A stretch of 7,103 bases of DNA from Candidatus Gastranaerophilales bacterium (GTDB lineage: Bacteria > Cyanobacteriota > Vampirovibrionia > Gastranaerophilales > Gastranaerophilaceae), in contig CALVEE010000092.1 in NCBI GenBank assembly GCA_944326495.1, positions 1 through 7,103 on the forward strand. Direction: 5' to 3'. Positions within the stretch are counted from its first letter, which is position 1, and every line of letters begins with the position of its first letter. Of the stretch, positions 1 to 5,712 are shown piece by piece. The notes beneath the pieces were generated by a model that saw only the letters and a program-made list of their open reading frames with translations, was not told the DNA's origin and ran no database searches. The position numbers and the translations under genes are program-made.

Positions 1-1727
1 CGTCTGTAGGGTCTGTCACTTATAAGAGCGTGGTAGGTGTCTGCTATAGCTACAATTTTAGCAGCAAGCGGTATGTCGCCGTTTTTTAAACCTTCAGGAT
101 AACCTTTACCGTCTATTCTTTCGTGGTGGTATTTTACTATCGGAATAAGGTCTCTTAAGGATGGATTTGGGGTAAGAACCTTTTCAGCGCCAATTGTCGG
201 ATGTTGTTTCATTATAACCCATTCTTCATCAGATAAAGGCCCTTCTTTTTTTAGAACAGTTTCCGGAATGCCTATTTTCCCTACATCATGTAAAAGCGCA
301 CCGAGTTTAATGCGTTCAACTTCTTCTTCCGGAAGATTTATTGCTCTTGCAAGAGCTTCCGAGAATTTTGAAACAGAAGTCGAGTGACCTTTTGTATACG
401 GGTCTTTTGCATCAATTGCACTCGCTAATGATGCTGCTATTTCAGAAATTCTGTTTCCGTGCAAAGCGTGTTCTGCGTTAAATTTCGAAATCAATTCTTC
501 TTCAAAATTTATGCCTAATTGAGCGTGACGCTTACCTAATACTTCCGCATAGGATTTCAGCGCTGCATCATCCCAGAAATTAAAGTCAGCAGAGCTGATA
601 ATTGCAGACATGCCGTCTTTATAACCTTTAGCCTGTGAAATATACATTGCCTGCTCTGCCAGTATTAACAGCTTTTCCTTATCATCTGCACAGTCCGGAT
701 AAGTTGAAATCCCGACAGAAACTTTTACCGGCCCTATATCATCAATAAAACAGCAGGAAAGAGTATATGTCAAATATTCTGCGACATATTTTGCCTGGTC
801 ACAAGAGGTATTAGGCATTATAATTGCAATCTCGTCTCCGCCATAGCGTCCGGCAACATCACCTTCTCTTATATTTTGTCTGACTTTATCAGCTACAATT
901 TTAATAACCTCATCACCTTTTGCATGCCCGAGTTCACGGTTAATTTTGGTAATATTGCAGATATCCATCATTACTATTGAAAGCTGCTGCTTATTTGTTT
1001 GCGCTCTCGATAATTCATTTGTAAGAATTTCCTGAAAGCCTCTATGGTTGTATAGAAGTGTAAGATTATCAGTATTTGCATACGCGTCACTCTTTTCAAG
1101 CAAATCAAAGTTATGAGAATACAGGGCAGAATAATTTGCAATAAGCTGATAAAGTGCTGCATTCTGCCTTGCACAGCTGTCTTCTATAAGCATTACGCCG
1201 ATACACTTATTTACTGAAATCAGAGGCAATATTGCTACTGTATAATCTTTAAAATATGAAAGTTTTAAAAACTCAACATCATCTTTAAATATTATCTGCT
1301 GTTCACTAAGTGCCTGAATAAGAGGATTGTCGGTTTCTTTAAGAAAAACCTTTGTCGAGTAAACATTCCCTCTTTTATCAAGAAGACGTAAGTTTAAACA
1401 GTTTGATTTTTCTTTCAAAAGCCCGACTGCAATAAAATGTGAATCAATATTCTGGGTTATAATAGAGTAAATTTTTGTATAATATTCATTCAATGATGCT
1501 ACGTTTGATATTTTGATAAGTTCATCTACAACTGTTTTATATGTAAGAGTAAAGCCTTTTTCATTATTGAAAGATTTATTTTGCGGATTAGAAAGCGAGT
1601 TTGCACAACTGTTAAAAGTCAGTGCATTAACCTTAGACACAAGTTTCTCCTGGGAAATCGGGGAAGTAACAGGAGAAGTATCTGAAAAAATAGACAATTT
1701 CTTAGCAAAATTTTTTTCTTTATTCAC
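1..1727 (-). CDS. GAF-like/GGDEF/HD-GYP c-di-GMP signalling protein, C-terminus cut by the window edge
   Basis: This gene runs off the left edge; 575 residues are visible without a stop or frameshift. Domains in order: a GAF-like sensor region (about residues 60-210, with a typical 'ILPLI...IGVMLIED' core), a GGDEF domain (about 220-380) and an HD-GYP domain (about 420 onward). The GGDEF domain has GGDEI at 296-300, an RxxD inhibitory site (R287, D290) five residues before it, and D255, N263, H268 and D272 in the positions that bind metal and guanine. HD-GYP has H448 in 'KGHS', HDVGKIGIP from H480, HHERIDGKGYP from H534, and 'DRPYR' near the edge. GGDEF domains make c-di-GMP and HD-GYP domains hydrolyse it, so this may be a bifunctional enzyme. 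No transmembrane segment is seen, so it is probably cytoplasmic. The start is GTG: a TAG lies six codons upstream in frame with no ATG between, and AAGGTGG sits just before it. A 171 bp AT-rich gap separates it from the kinase-like gene, with a weak TATAGT at 1751-1756 as a possible -10, so it may have its own promoter. Confidence 0.93.
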   Translation of the reverse strand, partial: MNKEKNFAKKLSIFSDTSPVTSPISQEKLVSKVNALTFNSCANSLSNPQNKSFNNEKGFTLTYKTVVDELIKISNVASLNEYYTKIYSIITQNIDSHFIAVGLLKEKSNCLNLRLLDKRGNVYSTKVFLKETDNPLIQALSEQQIIFKDDVEFLKLSYFKDYTVAILPLISVNKCIGVMLIEDSCARQNAALYQLIANYSALYSHNFDLLEKSDAYANTDNLTLLYNHRGFQEILTNELSRAQTNKQQLSIVMMDICNITKINRELGHAKGDEVIKIVADKVRQNIREGDVAGRYGGDEIAIIMPNTSCDQAKYVAEYLTYTLSCCFIDDIGPVKVSVGISTYPDCADDKEKLLILAEQAMYISQAKGYKDGMSAIISSADFNFWDDAALKSYAEVLGKRHAQLGINFEEELISKFNAEHALHGNRISEIAASLASAIDAKDPYTKGHSTSVSKFSEALARAINLPEEEVERIKLGALLHDVGKIGIPETVLKKEGPLSDEEWVIMKQHPTIGAEKVLTPNPSLRDLIPIVKYHHERIDGKGYPEGLKNGDIPLAAKIVAIADTYHALISDRPYR

Positions 1728-1898
1728 GCATCCACCTTCATACTACAAAGACTATAAAACAGATAAATAATAAAAATTGATTAAATATTACAAAAAATTT
1801 ACATTCGCATAAAACATATCCCTTTAATTCATATATTAACATTTTTTCGAAGTTTTTCCACTAAAAGAGATACATTTTTTACAAATGTTTATATAAAT

Positions 1899-2816
1899 TT
1901 ATACCAGAACCGGATAAACATTCTCTAATACAGCTTCCTGCAGGTTCTGCGGTATAATAAAAGTAAATGTATTTGTTGCAATTCCGTCGGAAGACGCATA
2001 TATACGTCCCCTGTGCGCATCTATAATTTTTTTTGAAAGGTATAATCCGATATCATGTCCGACAGCGCCATATTTAGGATTATTAGCACAGTAACTGAAC
2101 ATTGAAGCACATTCTTCTTCAGTCAGTGCCTTTCCGCGGGTAATAACTGAAAATTTCAGATTGTTATTCTTTGTCGTAATATTAACCAGAATTTTTTCCC
2201 CGCTTTTAGAATACATTATCGCTGTTGACAGCAGTGCTGTAATTACTTTTTTCATTTCAGCTCTATCAGCTTCGGCAAAAGCGTCGGCTTGAGTTGCCAT
2301 ATATGAAAATGAAACATATTTTTCCTGCAGAAGCGGTGATACATCCTTAACTCCTTCCAGCAGCAGCTCCGGAAGGTTTATACGCTCATAATATAAATCA
2401 TATTCATCCAGTTCTAGTTTATATGTCGCAATAATCATTGAAATCATCTCAAGAATATACTTACAAGATTGTTCAATCTGTGATATCATATCTTTTTGTG
2501 ATGCAGCCAGCCTGCCGATTGTCTCATTTTTTAAAATCTCAAGCCCGCGAAGCTGTGCGATTGTCGGAACCTTCAAATCATGCACCAATACTTCTGTAAA
2601 ATAATTTCTCTGGCTTACAAGTTTTTCATATAATTTTCTATTCGTTTGTATTTTAAGCTTTAATTCTTTTTTTATATTAAACACATACATAATAAAAAAA
2701 ACACTCATAGATACAATACATAGTAACGCCGGAGTGTTGTACTCTGTCGAATATATTACCGACAGAGACGAAAAATAGACAATAACAAATATTAAACCTT
2801 TTATAATACTCATCAT
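1899..2816 (-). CDS. Membrane histidine-kinase-like protein with degenerate ATP-binding motifs
   Basis: A 305-residue protein with two hydrophobic segments (about 5-22 and 29-47), a short coiled linker, a HisKA-type dimerisation region and a HATPase_c-like C-terminus. The H-box reads 'VLVHDLKVP' with H79 as the expected phospho-acceptor. The ATP-binding half keeps the fold pattern but not the chemistry. In the N-box, the two usual Asn positions are A195 and T199. In G1 (usual DxGxG) the Asp is T226 and the second Gly is A230. G2 reads GHDIGL (253-258) in place of GxGLGL. The family phosphorylates a partner response regulator, but this member may bind ATP poorly or act as a pseudokinase scaffold or phosphatase. 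There is no PAS, HAMP or other recognised sensor domain, and no receiver-domain gene in the window. It lies 64 bp after folP on the same strand, probably in one operon. Start: tandem ATGs at 2816 and 2813, with only a weak upstream ribosome site, so the exact start is uncertain by one codon. Confidence 0.85.
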   Translation of the reverse strand: MMSIIKGLIFVIVYFSSLSVIYSTEYNTPALLCIVSMSVFFIMYVFNIKKELKLKIQTNRKLYEKLVSQRNYFTEVLVHDLKVPTIAQLRGLEILKNETIGRLAASQKDMISQIEQSCKYILEMISMIIATYKLELDEYDLYYERINLPELLLEGVKDVSPLLQEKYVSFSYMATQADAFAEADRAEMKKVITALLSTAIMYSKSGEKILVNITTKNNNLKFSVITRGKALTEEECASMFSYCANNPKYGAVGHDIGLYLSKKIIDAHRGRIYASSDGIATNTFTFIIPQNLQEAVLENVYPVLV

Positions 2817-2880
2817 TTTACGCCCATAAATTCTTTAGTTCTTGATAGTATTGAATATATTAACCCGATTATCTAATAAG

Positions 2881-4032
2881 TTAAATTGCCTGACTGGGTA
2901 TATAATTTTGAACAGAATTAATGAGCCCGCGGTGAAGCTTAACATTATGCACCCTTAAATAATCAACTCCCTTTTGGATAAGAGGGTAAGAAATTGCTGC
3001 AGAAAGAGTATCCTTAAGAGCGTTATCGTTATTTTCAATCCCAAGGAAGCTTTTTCTGGAAAGACCAAGCATTACAGGGCATCCAAGTGAGTATAGTTCT
3101 TCTATTTTGTTAATAATTTCAAAATTATCTTTTCTCGATTTGCCAAAACCAATCCCCGGGTCGATAATAATTCTTTCAATCCCTTTTTCTCCGGCAAAAT
3201 CAATTTTTGCTTTTAAGCTTAAGAAAATCTCTTCAACAACATTTCTATATACCGGCCCGTCCTGCATAATATCAGGAGTTCCTTTCGAATGCTGAATTAT
3301 GACTTCTGCTTTATATTTAGCAATCACATCAGGCATTTTGCTGTCATAATCAAAACCTGAAACATCGTTTATTATTGACACACCGTTATTCAAACAAAAA
3401 TCTGCAACAACAGAGCTTCTGGTATCAATACTTATCGGAATTTTTATATTTTCTCTGTTAATAAACTCCAAAATCGGCTTAAGCCTTCTAATCTGTTCTT
3501 CTGCCTCAACAGCTTGAGAATAAGGTCTTGTACTCTCCGCTCCGATATCTATAATATCCGCCCCATCATCTATAAGCTCTAATAAATGCTTCTTAGAAGC
3601 TTCCAAATCGAAATATTTTCCTCCATCAGAAAAAGAATCAGGAGTAATATTTAAAATCCCTGCAATTTTAGTTTTTCTCTTTTGCCCTGATAAAAACAAA
3701 TCTATTTCCTGAGCTAAAACACCCAGCTTGAAAGGCTGTCCTTCCAATTTTCTGGCAATTTTCTTAATCTGGGACAAACTTCCGCATAATATTGCATCGG
3801 ATTTTTCAATCTGGCCTGTAATAACATTGCGGTTTACACCGCAATCAGCACCATATATTAAAGCAGTCTGCTTCAATATATTAGCCTGCGGAGGCGTTAA
3901 ACCAAATATCTTAATATTCTTATACCGGAACTTATCAGAAGCTTTATTAATATAACAAGACTCAAACCCAATCAGTTCGAGTTCGGACTCTATATTTTCA
4001 CCGGACACTTCTTTTAATAAAAAATTACCCAT
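2881..4032 (-). CDS. folP: Dihydropteroate synthase with long N-terminal extension
   Basis: FolP joins 6-hydroxymethyl-7,8-dihydropterin diphosphate to p-aminobenzoate to make dihydropteroate in the folate pathway; it is a cytoplasmic TIM barrel and the sulfonamide target. The catalytic part (about 121-375) carries all hallmark loops: GILNITPDSFSDGG (N128), ESTRP (T168), SIDTR (D203), INDVSG (N222), DPGIGFGK (D291), GLSRKSF (K327) and RVH (R360, H362). Nothing essential looks lost. At 383 residues it is about 100 longer than E. coli-type FolP. The first 120 residues are an added region with 'TPPQANILKQ' at 46-55 and 'EGQPFKLG' at 97-104. From memory, similar extensions occur on some Clostridia-type enzymes; their role is not known to me. 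The gene starts 25 bp after the HTH gene and is followed by the kinase-like gene. The ATG at 4032 is the only plausible start, because a TAA lies four codons upstream in frame; no good Shine-Dalgarno sequence precedes it, so translation may depend on the upstream gene. Confidence 0.97.
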   Translation of the reverse strand: MGNFLLKEVSGENIESELELIGFESCYINKASDKFRYKNIKIFGLTPPQANILKQTALIYGADCGVNRNVITGQIEKSDAILCGSLSQIKKIARKLEGQPFKLGVLAQEIDLFLSGQKRKTKIAGILNITPDSFSDGGKYFDLEASKKHLLELIDDGADIIDIGAESTRPYSQAVEAEEQIRRLKPILEFINRENIKIPISIDTRSSVVADFCLNNGVSIINDVSGFDYDSKMPDVIAKYKAEVIIQHSKGTPDIMQDGPVYRNVVEEIFLSLKAKIDFAGEKGIERIIIDPGIGFGKSRKDNFEIINKIEELYSLGCPVMLGLSRKSFLGIENNDNALKDTLSAAISYPLIQKGVDYLRVHNVKLHRGLINSVQNYIPSQAI

Positions 4033-4057
4033 GCAGAAATTTTAACATAAACAGAAA

Positions 4058-4261
4058 TCATACCTCAATAATTTGAAGAGTAATAGCCTTAACAACAGCC
4101 TGTACTCTATTATGAGCATTCAGTTTTTTATAAATGGATTCCAAATGAGATTTGGTTGTCGCAATAGAAATATTAAGCTCTTGAGCAATTTCTTTATTCA
4201 TAAGCCCTTTTGCAACCAATTCAAGGACACTCTGCTCTTGTTTTGTTAATTTACTTATCAT
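4058..4261 (-). CDS. Stand-alone LuxR/GerE-type helix-turn-helix protein
   Basis: A 67-residue protein that is essentially only a LuxR_C/GerE DNA-binding domain. The family signature is complete: LTKQE at 5-9, VLELVAKG at 12-19, NKEIAQELNIS at 22-32, then the recognition helix with TTKSHL at 35-40, IYKKL at 43-47 and NRVQAV at 51-56. Such domains bind DNA as dimers, usually at the C-terminus of a receiver or ligand-binding protein. Here nothing precedes it: an in-frame TAA lies 12 codons before the ATG, and GAGG sits 8 nt before the start. It resembles the small sporulation regulator GerE in build, though nothing here points to sporulation. It is the first gene of the run HTH-folP-kinase, so it may control this operon or its divergent neighbour. 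An inverted repeat at 4305-4346, about 45 bp upstream, is a candidate binding site or leader structure. The regulator's signal is unknown. Confidence 0.9.
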   Translation of the reverse strand: MISKLTKQEQSVLELVAKGLMNKEIAQELNISIATTKSHLESIYKKLNAHNRVQAVVKAITLQIIEV

Positions 4262-4304
4262 TCGGAAATCCTCGTATACTTCTATATTTAATTTTTATAT
4301 AATT

Positions 4305-4346
4305 GTGTTCAAGTGTCTATCAGCCGTTCGGCTATTTTTGAAACAC
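4305..4346. repeat. Compound inverted repeat upstream of the HTH gene
   Basis: The outer arms are GTGTTCAA (4305-4312) and TTGAAACAC (4338-4346), which pair over eight bases with one bulged A. The inner arms are AGCCG (4322-4326) and CGGCT (4329-4333) around two T residues. On the plus strand the inner hairpin is followed by ATTTTTG, which resembles a short terminator, but no plus-strand gene ends here. On the minus strand it would lie in the promoter or leader of the HTH-folP operon. It could be an operator dyad for the HTH protein itself, an mRNA leader structure, or a leftover terminator. The pairing is seen directly; the role is inference. Confidence 0.5.
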
Positions 4347-4468
4347 AGCCTGTATATCTTGAATTTCCTGTTAAAATATGTAATAATAATATTACTTTAT
4401 ATAGGTGTTTATTTTGTTCCTACATTTTTATAAATAGGGAGAGTAAGCTCTATAATTCTTGAAGTATA

Positions 4469-4494
4469 CCCGCCGATACAAAATCGCCAGCGGG
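4469..4494. repeat. GC-rich hairpin 1 of intergenic patch
   Basis: CCCGC (4469-4473) pairs with GCGGG (4490-4494), and CGAT (4474-4477) pairs with ATCG (4483-4486) directly on top of it, leaving an ACAAA loop and a three-base CCA bulge on the 3' side. Nine base pairs in two stacked helices, in otherwise AT-rich DNA, suggest a structured RNA or a palindromic repeat unit. The loop and flank contain ACAAAATCGC (4478-4487), which is repeated exactly at 4541-4550. Confidence 0.5.
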
Positions 4495-4520
4495 AAACGG
4501 ATAAATTTAGGCACTCACCC

Positions 4521-4539
4521 ACCTGCGAGACCGGCAGGT
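4521..4539. repeat. GC-rich hairpin 2 of intergenic patch
   Basis: ACCTGC (4521-4526) and GCAGGT (4534-4539) form a perfect six-base-pair stem with a seven-base loop. It lies 26 bp after hairpin 1 and is followed by the second copy of ACAAAATCGC. The nearest T-run is about 24 bp downstream, too far for a normal intrinsic terminator. It may be part of a structured RNA or a dispersed palindromic element. Confidence 0.5.
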
Positions 4540-4581
4540 AACAAAATCGCACTTATATAAAGTTTTTTATTTATAAATTTT

Positions 4582-4610
4582 TATACAGCACCCGGTTTCT
4601 TTGATATAAT
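4582..4610 (+). promoter_or_regulatory. Probable extended -10 promoter of the nuclease gene
   Basis: TATAAT at 4605-4610 is a perfect -10 hexamer, with TG at 4602-4603 giving the extended -10 form TGnTATAAT. TATACA at 4582-4587, spaced by 17 bp, matches the sigma-70 -35 consensus at four of six bases. Transcription would begin near 4617, leaving a leader of about 75-80 nt before the ATG at 4694. Confidence 0.5.
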
Positions 4611-4675
4611 AAAACAGACTCTCCGACAAATATTTATCTATAATTGTAAATATGCCTTTATTTATAGTAAACTAA

Positions 4676-4693
4676 AGGTATTCGGAGGTATTC
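4676..4693 (+). promoter_or_regulatory. Ribosome binding site of the nuclease gene inside a direct repeat
   Basis: GGAGG at 4684-4688 lies five bases before the ATG at 4694 and fixes the start. AGGTATTC occurs twice, at 4676-4683 and 4686-4693, so the Shine-Dalgarno sequence overlaps the second copy. The repeat may be chance, a small duplication, or a regulatory site for translation or repressor binding. Confidence 0.6.
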
Positions 4694-5701
4694 ATGGTAA
4701 ATGAAATTTCTAAAATATACAGTGATATAGCAGAATTAGTTAATCTCGCCAGAATAAAAGCGTATCGTACGATTAATTCAATTATGGTTGAAACATACTG
4801 GAAAATCGGGCAGCGCATTGTTGAAGAAGAACAGGGCGGTGCATTTCGTGCTGAATATGGCTCTAAACTTATTGAAAACTTGTCAAGATATCTCACTGAT
4901 ACTTTCGGCAAAGGTTTTTCGGAAGCAAATTTGAAAAGTATGAGAAGTTTTTATATTGCATATCCTGAATTCGACAGACAGTGTCTAGCGAATTTATCCT
5001 GGTCAAATATAGCAAGGATTATAAGGATTGATAACCCGGAAGAAAGAAATTACTACCTAAAAGAAGCAGCATCGCAAAATTGGTCATACCGTCAGCTTGA
5101 ACGCAATATCAAAAGCGGTTATTATCACAGGCTCTTATCAACTCAAGCTGGAGTAAATAATCTTGATAAATATCTGCCTGCCGTTATTGACTCAAAAGAT
5201 TTTATAAAGGATCCGTATATTTTAGAATTTCTGGATTTGCCTGAGAATATTGAAGGCAAAGAAAGTGCTTTAGAATCAGCATTAATAAATAATTTGCAAA
5301 AATTTTTGCTTGAACTTGGCAAAGGGTTTTCTTTCGTCGCCCGCCAATTTAGAATTAGCACGGAAACTGACCATTTTTATGCCGATCTGGTATTTTATAA
5401 CTATTTATTAAAATGCTTTGTTATTATTGATTTAAAGACCACAAAATTATCCCACGCTGATATCGGGCAAATGGATATGTATGTCAGAATGTTTGATAAA
5501 TTAAAGCGTGGTGCAGATGACAATCCTACTATAGGTATAATTTTTTGTACAGATAAATCCGAAACTATGGTCAAATACTCTGTATTACAGGAGAGCCGGC
5601 AGATTTTTGCAAGCAAATATAAAACCATACTTCCGACAGAAGAAGAACTTGCAAATATGCTTCAAAAAGAAAATATAAAATTATTAACAGAACAAGAATA
5701 A
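4694..5701 (+). CDS. DUF1016/YhcG-type PD-(D/E)XK nuclease-domain protein
   Basis: A 335-residue protein with the two-part build of the DUF1016 (YhcG) family. The helical N-terminal DUF1016_N region (about 5-150) contains 'VETYWKIGQRIVEEEQ'-like and 'FSEANLKSMRSFY'-like segments, and the C-terminal PD-(D/E)XK nuclease fold spans about 165-325. The nuclease core shows FVARQFRI (214-221), ADLVFYN (230-236) with D231, VIIDLKTTK (243-251) with D246 and K248, and GQMDMYV (258-264). In relatives the second acidic residue is more often Glu (ELK); Asp here still fits the D-x-K form and is likely active. Length is normal for the family and there is no sign of decay. The family is linked by sequence to restriction-type endonucleases and often lies in variable genome regions, but its substrate is poorly known. 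Here it is the only plus-strand gene, with its own promoter and a strong ribosome site. It ends 11 bp from the oppositely oriented phosphohexomutase, with no methylase, specificity subunit or antitoxin gene beside it. Base usage looks like its neighbours. Confidence 0.93.
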   Translation: MVNEISKIYSDIAELVNLARIKAYRTINSIMVETYWKIGQRIVEEEQGGAFRAEYGSKLIENLSRYLTDTFGKGFSEANLKSMRSFYIAYPEFDRQCLANLSWSNIARIIRIDNPEERNYYLKEAASQNWSYRQLERNIKSGYYHRLLSTQAGVNNLDKYLPAVIDSKDFIKDPYILEFLDLPENIEGKESALESALINNLQKFLLELGKGFSFVARQFRISTETDHFYADLVFYNYLLKCFVIIDLKTTKLSHADIGQMDMYVRMFDKLKRGADDNPTIGIIFCTDKSETMVKYSVLQESRQIFASKYKTILPTEEELANMLQKENIKLLTEQE

Positions 5702-5712
5702 TCAGAACCCAT

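Larger units (their letters stand above)
4262..4693. other. Divergent intergenic region with promoter, inverted repeats and a GC-richer hairpin patch
   Basis: This 432 bp gap between the HTH gene (leftward) and the nuclease gene (rightward) holds no convincing protein gene. From left to right it has the HTH gene leader, a compound inverted repeat (4305-4346), an AT-rich hairpin GTAATA/TATTAC at 4380-4395, a small hairpin AGAG/CTCT at 4440-4451, a GC-richer patch with two stronger hairpins (4469-4494 and 4521-4539), a T-rich stretch around 4563-4584, the nuclease promoter (4582-4610) and a leader of about 80 nt ending in GGAGG. TTGAAT (4359-4364) followed 17 bp later by AATAAT (4382-4387) could be a rightward promoter reading into the hairpin patch, but it is weak evidence in AT-rich DNA. 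I could not pin down a promoter for the leftward operon; TTGAAC near 4307-4312 on the minus strand is one possible -35 without a good matching -10. Confidence 0.6.

Noticed and set aside
1513..1770. 85-codon plus-strand frame
   Set aside because: It lies antisense to the well-supported GAF-like start of the c-di-GMP protein and has no family resemblance or ribosome site.
1872..1888. Hairpin ACATTT/AAATGT after the kinase-like gene as an intrinsic terminator
   Set aside because: The stem is six pairs and very AT-rich, and the following minus-strand bases (ATCTCTTTTA) are not a clean T-run. Too weak to call.
4459..4560. Small plus-strand frame of 33 codons over the hairpin patch, starting with TTG at 4459; a second frame (4434 onward) is also open
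   Set aside because: No ATG and no convincing ribosome site, and two overlapping frames are open at once in a GC-richer stretch. The repeated 'KIA' comes from the DNA direct repeat. Treated as non-coding.
4440..4560. Known riboswitch (c-di-GMP, tetrahydrofolate) or housekeeping RNA (SRP RNA, tmRNA)
   Set aside because: I compared the conserved cores from memory on both strands and found no match; the downstream plus-strand gene is a nuclease, which does not fit these riboswitches.
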